Shown: positions 26,190-33,483 of the stretch, one piece after another
How the letters are laid out: every line of letters begins with the position of its first letter
Numbering within the stretch: position 1 is the stretch's first letter
Source of the DNA: TMED27 sp964350435
GTDB lineage: Bacteria; Pseudomonadota; Alphaproteobacteria; Micavibrionales; Micavibrionaceae
Direction: 5' to 3'
DNA length: 59,872 bases
Assembly (NCBI GenBank): GCA_964350435.1
Contig: CAYGJS010000011.1
Span: forward strand, 1 to 59,872
Position numbers and translations under genes: made by a program
The notes under the pieces: model-generated
What the model was told of the DNA's origin: nothing
What the model saw: only the letters and a program-made list of their open reading frames with translations
Databases searched by the model: none

Positions 26190-27284
26190 ATGGGGCATAA
26201 GACACGCACAGCCATTTTACTCGCAGGCGCTTTTGCGCTGGTCAGCCCTGCAAATACTGATAACGCTCCCACTGCTGCTCCAGAACCTGTCATTCAGCGC
26301 GATACCACGCCCAAAGGCGCGCTAGCGTGTATCGGACAGGCTGATATATCCGCCGCGCGGGCAGGGCGTGTCGAACTGACGGGGCTGAAAGGTGCACTTT
26401 ATCAAGCCTTTGAAATCCGCTCTAAATGGTATGCGCCAAGCCTGCTTGAAAATGTTCAGTTTTGCACCAAAACCTTCAAGGCCAGCTCTTGTGGCGGGCG
26501 CATCAACGGCGTGATCGATACGCCAGATTTTGAAGGGGATACATGGAATGTGTTGATTAACGAAGAGCTTCTGCGCGAAGAAGCGGAGGCGAAGGATGGT
26601 AAACTGATCGCCGGCCTTGTCACCGCGCATGAGGTCTTCCATCTACGCCAGCGGGGGCTGGGCATTAACCCCTATGTCATCGGCAATTACGCCCCTGAAG
26701 AGCGCGGGCGGATGAAATGGCTGATGGAGGCCGACGCCCGTGCCCGTCCCATCCTGCAAGCGTATATAAACGGGGATAATATTGCGCTGGATAATCTGCG
26801 TGATCGCCCCAGCTACCGCGAAATGGTTACCGCGTTCGAAGAAACCATCGCCGCCAAGCCTGATAACTTCGCCGCCGCCATGGTCGCTGCCGTCATCGCG
26901 TTCAGGGAGCGTCCGCGCTCAGCGCTGGGGCAGGATTATTTCTTGGTAAAGCGTCTGGACGCTAAAAATATCGGCTTTAACCCTAATGCGGCGCAAAGCC
27001 GCTTTTTCGATGATGCGGCGTTTAATAACCCGCGAAGCCCCGCACAGAAGCTTGGGCGGCTTGAGGATGGTATGGGCAATTATATGCGCGACCCCGCGCT
27101 CTGGGCCTATATAAACCAAAGTGTAACCTCTCAGGATATGGAGGTCGCCCTGCGCGCCTATGCGGCTGGAGAAAAGCTTTGTAGCGAGGAAGATTCACAG
27201 CGGATTATGATGACATCTCTGGAGCTGGAGGCCTCGAAAGCCCCGCCGGCGGAGTTCTTTACCGCCTCATTCTCCCAACCCTAA
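26190..27284 (+). CDS. Secreted HEXXH-containing putative zinc metallopeptidase
   Basis: 364 aa with a signal peptide ('TAILLAGAFALVSPANTD'). Residues 147-151 'HEVFH' form an HEXXH zinc site ('LVTAHEVFHLRQRGLG'), and a possible third ligand is E180 in 'KWLMEADARARP', spacing that fits gluzincin-like peptidases. Two Cys in 'FCTKTFKASSCGG' may pair. GGGA precedes ATG 26190. It resembles putative-metallopeptidase DUF families such as DUF6782, from memory, but the family assignment is uncertain and activity is not shown. Confidence 0.7.
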   Translation: MGHKTRTAILLAGAFALVSPANTDNAPTAAPEPVIQRDTTPKGALACIGQADISAARAGRVELTGLKGALYQAFEIRSKWYAPSLLENVQFCTKTFKASSCGGRINGVIDTPDFEGDTWNVLINEELLREEAEAKDGKLIAGLVTAHEVFHLRQRGLGINPYVIGNYAPEERGRMKWLMEADARARPILQAYINGDNIALDNLRDRPSYREMVTAFEETIAAKPDNFAAAMVAAVIAFRERPRSALGQDYFLVKRLDAKNIGFNPNAAQSRFFDDAAFNNPRSPAQKLGRLEDGMGNYMRDPALWAYINQSVTSQDMEVALRAYAAGEKLCSEEDSQRIMMTSLELEASKAPPAEFFTASFSQP

Positions 27285-27291
27285 ACACGAC

Positions 27292-27313
27292 AAAAGGCGC
27301 TCGAAAAGCGCCC
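27292..27313 (-). terminator. Rho-independent terminator of the 61-aa gene
   Basis: Read on the minus strand: GGCGCT-TTTCG-AGCGCC followed by TTTTG, 28 bases past the stop of the 61-aa gene. The plus strand has no T-run, so it serves the minus-strand gene. This supports the reality of that small gene. Confidence 0.75.
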
Positions 27314-27340
27314 TTGGGATTGGATAAAATATAAAACTGT

Positions 27341-27526
27341 TTATTGGCCTGTGACGCCAGGAGTTATAGTCATACCTGTTGCTGTAAGCCCTGCTGAGCC
27401 AAGCTGCATATCTGGGTTTACATTTGTTGTATTATATTGCGGGTCTGCGCCTGTAATGCTTCCATCAAGTCTAAATATGGCTCTTTGCCCGAATTGTCCT
27501 GAAAGTTCGCCTTTATCTAATGCCAT
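27341..27526 (-). CDS. Unknown 61-aa protein at the end of the unknown locus
   Basis: 61 aa, Gly/Thr-rich ('MALDKGELSGQFGQRAIFRL' then 'MQLGSAGLTATGMTITPGV'), not recognised. AGGAG lies 9 bases ahead of the ATG and a terminator follows, so it is very likely a real gene. It lies just downstream of the small paralogues of the unknown locus and may share their role. Confidence 0.6.
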   Translation of the reverse strand: MALDKGELSGQFGQRAIFRLDGSITGADPQYNTTNVNPDMQLGSAGLTATGMTITPGVTGQ

Positions 27527-27578
27527 TTTTACACACTCCTATTTAGTTTTGTTATGTCTGTGTTCTCACAGAGCTTTT

Positions 27579-27944
27579 TTATGATTGGTGAACGATAACA
27601 GGAATAAACTTACCGTCTGTTGCTTCCCCTGTACTATCATCCATCAAAACCGTTAATATTTGGTGAGTATTTTGCATATATTTTGAAATTTGTTTCGCAA
27701 TCGTCATTCCTGCATCACGTATTTCGCCATCATCCAAAACAAAATCCAATCTACTCGTCTTCAAGTCATATTCGAACCACGAAAGTTCTTTTTTAAAAGG
27801 CTTGTCGTGGAAAATCACAATTCGCCCTTTTTCATTTACTCCGATTTCTAAATCGAGGGGGTTATCTTCAGTAACCCCGTCTACGAAATCAACAAGTGTT
27901 CCGACAGGGGGGCGATCTACGATTTCATGGGTTTCTTCGTTCAT
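27579..27944 (-). CDS. Small unknown protein, paralogue of the 28118 gene product
   Basis: 121 aa. C-terminal 85 residues align by eye with the 125-aa neighbour: 'LDLEIGVNEKGRIVIFHDKP' against 'MDIYCNKITKEAFIFHAKT', and 'DGKFIPVIVH' against 'NGTFIPLSHK'. It has no signal peptide and looks like a small beta-rich domain. The gap to the next upstream gene (28118) is 173 bases, with TTAA repeats spaced by 8, not the 7 of a CtrA box. Confidence 0.6.
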   Translation of the reverse strand: MNEETHEIVDRPPVGTLVDFVDGVTEDNPLDLEIGVNEKGRIVIFHDKPFKKELSWFEYDLKTSRLDFVLDDGEIRDAGMTIAKQISKYMQNTHQILTVLMDDSTGEATDGKFIPVIVHQS

Positions 27945-28117
27945 ACGATTACTATACCCATATTTTTATTGGAAAGCTATATCACGCCCCGCCTTCATTA
28001 CACTTTTATTATAACACGGCCTTTTGCGAAAATGCAAAGAAATTTGATCTATTTTTTGGCATTTTTTTAAAATAAATCAGGGGGTTAGACGTATTTTTTA
28101 ACCAAAAAATTAACGTT

Positions 28118-28495
28118 TTATTTACCTTTATGCGATAACGGTATAAAGGTGCCGTTCACCGCCGTTCCATCCTTGGTCTGCACGATCTGCACTTCCACCG
28201 CTTTTGAGAAATACGGGCGGATCAGCCACTGGATTTTCACCCCCAGATCAATCGCTGTGCCGTCTTTTTTGAACACGGTAACGCTGTAATCCTTGTGGTT
28301 ATATTCCATCCGCTCCAGCTCATCATAATTGATGGTCTTGGCGTGAAAGATAAAGGCTTCCTTGGTGATTTTATTGCAATAAATATCCATCTCATCCGCC
28401 GTAAACAGCACAGGCCCTGCCTTTGCCGCAGATTTCTCTCCGGGTTTAAAGGCATCCTTGATGCTGGTTTTTGGTTGTGCGTCTTCGTCACTCAT
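28118..28495 (-). CDS. Small unknown protein, paralogue of the 27579 gene product
   Basis: 125 aa. The N-terminal 30 residues are polar and probably disordered ('PKTSIKDAFKPGEKSAAKAG'). The rest ('FTADEMDIYCNKITKEAFIF', 'DGTAIDLGVKIQWLIRP', 'EVQIVQTKDGTAVNGTFIPL') shares its pattern with the 121-aa neighbour. The gene is separated from the 1527-aa gene by a probable terminator, so it may have its own promoter. Confidence 0.6.
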   Translation of the reverse strand: MSDEDAQPKTSIKDAFKPGEKSAAKAGPVLFTADEMDIYCNKITKEAFIFHAKTINYDELERMEYNHKDYSVTVFKKDGTAIDLGVKIQWLIRPYFSKAVEVQIVQTKDGTAVNGTFIPLSHKGK

Positions 28496-28521
28496 GAGGG
28501 TTTCCGCGGTGAAATGCAGAT

Positions 28522-28553
28522 AAAAAGAAGGTGCGAACCAAGATCCGCACCTT
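28522..28553 (-). terminator. Probable terminator of the 1527-aa gene
   Basis: Minus strand: AAGGTGCG pairs with CGCACCTT around a 10-base loop, then CTTTTT. It starts about 55 bases past the stop of the 1527-aa gene. Confidence 0.7.
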
Positions 28554-28608
28554 TAATCATAGCATTTGAGGGTAAATCTTTAAAGCCTTTGTATTCCTGC
28601 ATGCATTT

Positions 28609-31600
28609 TTATTGCAGCGCGGCGGGTTGTTCCACTTTCAGTTCGATTGGTCGCACTCCACCATCCCTTGTTTTAAATTGAACAATAATCGGTTTTTTCT
28701 CATCCAATGATCCGCTATGGTTAATCGCATGGATAGTGGCATCATCAATATCAAACGCAATGTCGAGAACTTCTCTTGGTACGACAATCGTGCTGTTAAT
28801 GCCTGTCCCTGCGGCCATTTGGCTCAGGATTTTAGCATCCGCATAGGTTTTTCCGCTTCCATCCGCCAACTGAACCGCAAATGCCCCATCACTATCAAGA
28901 TCTGACCATTGCAAATAAACATCATCTTCAAGGGCAATCGCTTGGCCCTGCTCGGTTAGAACGCCGTCGCCGTCCAGATCGATCATTCGACCTTCAATTT
29001 TACGGGTCTGACCGGTTTCGCCCGTGTCGCCCGCGCTCTCGTCATCGCCTTCTTTTGCTGTCGCTGACGCTGCCGCTCTGAATGTACCAAGGCTTGCCGC
29101 AGCGCTGCTCGCAGTGACCGCAGCGGGCGCAGTTGTCTGAACAACCGTATCCCTTCTCATCGCTGTCACGGTGTTCGGCGCGTGTGTGCCATCGCCGTCC
29201 GTCACCATCATATGCGCCATCTTACCGGCGCCAAAGAACAGCGCCGCACCGATCAGCAAGCCAATCCCGGGGATCTTGCCAATCGGGCCAAGCCATCCCT
29301 TAACGATATTCGTCAGGAACAAAGCAGACGCACCCCCGACCAGATACCCCGTAATAACATCACCGTTTTTCATTTTCGGAATATTGGTCACGAAATTCCA
29401 TGCACCAGACAGCCCCGCACCTGCGATTGTGCTGACGTCTTTTCCAAACTGACCGTTCAAAGCCCAGCCCGTTACAAATTCGCCTGCACGATCCATGGCG
29501 GCATCAACATCGGAATTATTTCCGCCCCCGCCGCTTACACTCCTGCCCGTCTCTTCATCAACGATACGGCCTTGACGCTTGCGTTTTCTTTCCTGAGCCT
29601 CTTCCCAACTCTTGATCTCTTTCTCCGCCTTGGCTCTGAGGGCTGTATCCGTAATACCTGAATTTGGTTTCAGGACTGCGGCATAAAACGCCAGCTTGAC
29701 TTCATCCTCAGTAGGTTTGGTTGATTGTAGGGCCAGAGCGCGCGCAGCTTCAAAGAAGGGCTGCGTTGACGTGTTGATAATCGGGTTGCCGCTAAAGGTC
29801 AAGAAAGCAGATAGATGCCCCAAAGTCTTGGATCTTAAGGCGCGCTCCTCGGCTGTACCAACAGGCATATCGGAAACGGCATCATTATTACGCAACTTAG
29901 ACTGGGCTTGATTGAGCTCGGAAATCTCATCGCGGATAGCCTGTGCTTCGGTTTTTGCAGCATCGCGGAGTTCTTCGGCCGTTTCTTTGCGTTCCTTGTT
30001 TGTATCAGTTTTACTTCTATTATAGTCGTCCTTGACGATTTGGAAATCGGCCAAGGTTTGTGCCTCTTTGGCTTCAAGAGGGGCAAGCTCAAGTTCGCGT
30101 TCGGTAATCAAACCGCCAATCAAAGAGAGATCTTCGGATCGAATATCATAAACCGCGTTGTCGTAAATTGTGGCCAGATATGCGGGGATATCATTTTTCT
30201 CAACGTCCTTGATCTTTTTGATCGCGCCGTTTCCATGGAATTTGATGCCAGGCGTCATCGCAATCGTGATCGCCGCGCGATTCAGCGCAAGATTATGAAA
30301 GGCTTTCTCCGCATCAGAAGCATCCGCTGGAAGAGTGAAGCTTGTTGTCAATGTTTCCAAGGTGACTTGGAAATTTGTAAATGTCGGGTTTATGGCCGCG
30401 CCATTTCTGTCCAGTTTAGGGCTTCCATCTTCTTTTTTTTCTGCCGCGGCATTAAGCAGGTCTTGGTCAAACCTGATCGTTCCCTTTATGCCAGAATGCG
30501 CACTCACCCCGCCCGTGGCCGCAAGAGTGCTGCCTGTGGCCGCAACCGCTGCAGCAGGAACTCTTCCAGTTGCCGCTTCGAGACCCTTCCATCCGTTCGA
30601 AGCTAAAGCAGAACTTCCCCACTCATCCGCCGTTCCACTCAAAATAATATTACTGAGATCGTCTATTGGATTGTCTGCAAAGGCAAATAAACCTGTATCT
30701 AAAGGATTAACTGTTCTGGCTACCAAAATTCCTGGAGTATAATTTACGGCCTGCGCACCTGCCCAAGTTACATATCGCCCGCCATCTTGAATTGTGTCAC
30801 CAAATTTTGCCAACGGCTCAACGCCTGTTCTATCACCGATCTCTTCGACACCAGAGCCAAAGAGGAAGGCCGCCATTCCAACTCCTGTTAATTTTGCGGC
30901 GGGCTTGAGGCCAAGTCCAGCAAATAAATGTAAGGGAACAAAAACGGGGTCTTTTGCAAGTCTGTAAGCAAAAACACCAGCGCGCGCTCCAAAGTTTAAA
31001 AATGGATTTTTACCTTCTCTGGGAACGAAAACATACTTATAGCCGCTGCCATCCGATTTCATAGCTTCTTTTGTTTTTGCCCAGTCAATCTTCCTCCCAG
31101 ACAGATATTCCCAATTTAAACGTCTAGTGTAATATCCGCCGACGGGTTGTGTAAGGTAATGTTCAATCCCGGGTGTTGCAATTGTTGAATTCCATCTGTG
31201 GCGAATGGAATATCTAGGCCAGTAAGTGGCCATTTCATAGGCTCTTTCGATCTCGCGTTGTCCACCTCGCCAAACTGGAGCAGGGTTGTGAGATAGCTTA
31301 TTATCATCGACAACTTGTTCTAGTTTTTTAATAAAAAATTCAAAATGTTTGTCAGGTTCAGCTTTATAAACATCCCTGTAAGCTTTTCTTAATTCCCCGA
31401 AAACACCTACAGGGAAATAGTTTCCGCTGGCTAGTCCTTTAACACCAAATAACTCTGAAGGTTTGCCACCTTGACGATAGAAAAAATGACGTATAGCGTA
31501 TAGCGCCTCTTGTTCTTGACCCATTTTATATAAATCAAAAAGAGAACCCGCCATTTTTGGACGATCTGTTGGGTCGCTGGCCGCTCCCCCTCGGGAACTT

Positions 31601-33192
31601 TCCCAAAAGGTTTCTATATCCATAGATGCCCGTTCAGAGTTTTCAGCCATCCTGTCTGGTATTGTAACATCGGTAGTCCTTGAATAAGGGTTGATGTAGG
31701 ATTCACGCACAGAGCGAGCAATAAATCTGCGATACTGATATGGTGTGAGACCTTCTTTTGTACCCCTGGGATCAAAAGGTGCAGTGAGTCTGTCTCTAAG
31801 CGTTTTGACTTCCTGTTCACCCGTTTGTGGTTTAAGGACATTGACTTTTAAAGGGTCTTCGGCTGTAACTCTGTTCAATAAGTCTCCAGAGAGTTGGCGC
31901 ATGTTGCCTGCAAGAGAGTCTGCAGCTGTTTTGAGAGCGGCGTCATCTGGTGCACTATCAATCAGCTTTTCAATTCTATCATATTCAAGGCGACTTTTTT
32001 GAGTGATGTCCTGTAAATCCAACACTTGTTGTTCAACAATTTTTTTAAGATCAAGTAATGCAACCCGCTCTACATTCTTTAAATGTTCAAAAGGGAGATA
32101 AGGAGTAACTCTAAGAAAATTAAATGGATTGAAGCCATAAGTTTTTATTTTTAATAGTAAGCTTTTTCCAATAAAATCTTCCCTAGTTTTAACGACTTTT
32201 AGTCGTGCTTCAATTTCCGCCAGCTTTGCATTCAGCGAAGTAAGTTCTTTGTCGAGTGGGTCTAAGACACTGTCTTTATACTTTTGGCTGATGTCTTGAA
32301 GTCTTATTTTGAGATTGTCACCTGCATCAACGGCTTCGTCAATTTCTTTAGCAAAGTGCCGACCAAGTCCGCCCAATGGTAGTTCTTCAATTTTACTTGA
32401 ACTAACTGCGCCCTCAATTATCTCATCGGTAAGTTCGCCTTTCCCGAACAAACCAAAATCACCAAAAATTTTCTTGGAAGAGATATAATACTGAGCTGTA
32501 ATATGCTCTACAAAGTCCTCAGTTCCATTTGTTTTTCCAATACTTGGTACTCTACGCGTTCCACCTTCAAATATTTTTTCTTTTGGTTTATTTCCGCCTG
32601 TCTCCCCACCCGCCTTCGCTGCGGCTTCACGAACCTCATCAGTTGCCTTTGTCGTGCTCGCTGTCACCTTCGGCTCTGTAGTATCGGTGGTGCGGGTTGC
32701 AACTCTCGGCGTTCTAACGCTTCTAATGAAATCAGGGTTTGCTCTCGCCAATATAGCTTCGTAACGATCCAGCAAATCTGATGCCTTTTTAAAAGCCTCA
32801 TCGCTTACGCCTTTGAATTGAGCTCTTACCGCATCAAGATCAACGGAACGACCTGCATCTCTGGCGGCTCTGGCTTCTGCACGAAACGCGGCATTAAACC
32901 GCATATCAGGTAAGTTCAGTTCAAGCGCCATTTTGAAGGCGCCATCATTCAGCAATATCCGCAAGTTTAAATCAGCTGCAGGATCTGCCGCGTCCTGCGC
33001 GTTCTTGATCCATGTATCAACATTCATTTCACCGGAAATCAGTTTGCTGTAATCTTCCGCCACTTTCGAATTTGTGGCAAATAGCCGCTCAAGGGAGGCG
33101 AAAGCTTTGCCGGAAGCCTCTGCACTTTTAAGCATTCCGCGCGCATCTGCGGCGGCTCTTAAAATATCAACAAAAACCTTTGGTGCACTCAT
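28609..33192 (-). CDS. Giant mosaic protein with membrane segments and calcium-type loops, unknown
   Basis: 1527 aa, unrecognised. The N-terminal 200 residues are helical and Ala-rich. Residues about 200-860 hold coiled-coil segments ('LDKELTSLNAKLAEIEARLK') and lie in AT-rich DNA (about 30.6-32.6 kb). Hydrophobic stretches occur near residues 770-815 ('TGVGMAAFLFGSG') and 1270-1330 ('IPGIGLLIGAALFFGAGKMA'), with charged coiled-coil between. The last 130 residues carry two DxDxDG-type loops ('DLDGDGVLTE' near 1405, 'DLDSDGAF' near 1431). No signal peptide. ATG 33192 has AAGGA 9 bases ahead and the motif AGAGGGTATG at the start. Transcribed from the CtrA-type promoter at 33435. Could be a membrane- or surface-associated machine part; no function assigned. 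Confidence 0.75.
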   Translation of the reverse strand: MSAPKVFVDILRAAADARGMLKSAEASGKAFASLERLFATNSKVAEDYSKLISGEMNVDTWIKNAQDAADPAADLNLRILLNDGAFKMALELNLPDMRFNAAFRAEARAARDAGRSVDLDAVRAQFKGVSDEAFKKASDLLDRYEAILARANPDFIRSVRTPRVATRTTDTTEPKVTASTTKATDEVREAAAKAGGETGGNKPKEKIFEGGTRRVPSIGKTNGTEDFVEHITAQYYISSKKIFGDFGLFGKGELTDEIIEGAVSSSKIEELPLGGLGRHFAKEIDEAVDAGDNLKIRLQDISQKYKDSVLDPLDKELTSLNAKLAEIEARLKVVKTREDFIGKSLLLKIKTYGFNPFNFLRVTPYLPFEHLKNVERVALLDLKKIVEQQVLDLQDITQKSRLEYDRIEKLIDSAPDDAALKTAADSLAGNMRQLSGDLLNRVTAEDPLKVNVLKPQTGEQEVKTLRDRLTAPFDPRGTKEGLTPYQYRRFIARSVRESYINPYSRTTDVTIPDRMAENSERASMDIETFWESSRGGAASDPTDRPKMAGSLFDLYKMGQEQEALYAIRHFFYRQGGKPSELFGVKGLASGNYFPVGVFGELRKAYRDVYKAEPDKHFEFFIKKLEQVVDDNKLSHNPAPVWRGGQREIERAYEMATYWPRYSIRHRWNSTIATPGIEHYLTQPVGGYYTRRLNWEYLSGRKIDWAKTKEAMKSDGSGYKYVFVPREGKNPFLNFGARAGVFAYRLAKDPVFVPLHLFAGLGLKPAAKLTGVGMAAFLFGSGVEEIGDRTGVEPLAKFGDTIQDGGRYVTWAGAQAVNYTPGILVARTVNPLDTGLFAFADNPIDDLSNIILSGTADEWGSSALASNGWKGLEAATGRVPAAAVAATGSTLAATGGVSAHSGIKGTIRFDQDLLNAAAEKKEDGSPKLDRNGAAINPTFTNFQVTLETLTTSFTLPADASDAEKAFHNLALNRAAITIAMTPGIKFHGNGAIKKIKDVEKNDIPAYLATIYDNAVYDIRSEDLSLIGGLITERELELAPLEAKEAQTLADFQIVKDDYNRSKTDTNKERKETAEELRDAAKTEAQAIRDEISELNQAQSKLRNNDAVSDMPVGTAEERALRSKTLGHLSAFLTFSGNPIINTSTQPFFEAARALALQSTKPTEDEVKLAFYAAVLKPNSGITDTALRAKAEKEIKSWEEAQERKRKRQGRIVDEETGRSVSGGGGNNSDVDAAMDRAGEFVTGWALNGQFGKDVSTIAGAGLSGAWNFVTNIPKMKNGDVITGYLVGGASALFLTNIVKGWLGPIGKIPGIGLLIGAALFFGAGKMAHMMVTDGDGTHAPNTVTAMRRDTVVQTTAPAAVTASSAAASLGTFRAAASATAKEGDDESAGDTGETGQTRKIEGRMIDLDGDGVLTEQGQAIALEDDVYLQWSDLDSDGAFAVQLADGSGKTYADAKILSQMAAGTGINSTIVVPREVLDIAFDIDDATIHAINHSGSLDEKKPIIVQFKTRDGGVRPIELKVEQPAALQ

Positions 33193-33307
33193 ACCCTCTA
33201 ATCCTTTTTTTATCTCTCGCGCTTTTGTTTAACGGCGCTTGTCGAGATGTTCTCAAATACTGCTGATAGGGGGGATAAGAAGAATTTTTCCTGGGAAAGA
33301 TCGTCTA

Positions 33308-33331
33308 TTATAGTGCCGACGTTTCTTTCAT
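33308..33331 (-). CDS. Short leader ORF upstream of the 1527-aa gene
   Basis: Seven codons plus stop (MKETSAL), starting with the same AGAGGGTATG decamer as the main gene 139 bases downstream. It lies in the leader between the CtrA box and the main start. A matching ORF exists in the sister leader at 36363-36413. Either a translated regulatory uORF or a chance ORF next to a conserved RNA motif. Confidence 0.3.
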   Translation of the reverse strand: MKETSAL

Positions 33332-33417
33332 ACCCTCTATCGAAAATCCGCTGTTTTGAGCCTCTTTATTGTGCCCGGTGCATTTAAAAACATGCCTTTC
33401 GCGGTATTTACAATTTC

Positions 33418-33449
33418 ATGATATAGACAAAGGGTTAATGAAGTCTTAA
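33418..33449 (-). promoter_or_regulatory. CtrA-type promoter of the 1527-aa gene
   Basis: On the minus strand TTAA-GACTTCA-TTAACC (33435-33449), an exact CtrA consensus, then 11 bases to TATCAT (33418-33423) as a -10-like element. It lies 35 bases past the stop of the 695-aa gene and 243 bases before the 1527-aa start. The sister promoter at 36524-36555 has the same layout. Confidence 0.75.
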
Positions 33450-33483
33450 TACCCTTAACTTTTATAAAGGATTTTTTGCGCCG

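Noticed and set aside
28098..28113. TTAA-N8-TTAA site upstream of the 121-aa gene
   Set aside because: Spacing is 8, not the 7 of the CtrA consensus, and it lies in a homopolymer-rich AT stretch; no TATCAT element at the expected place.
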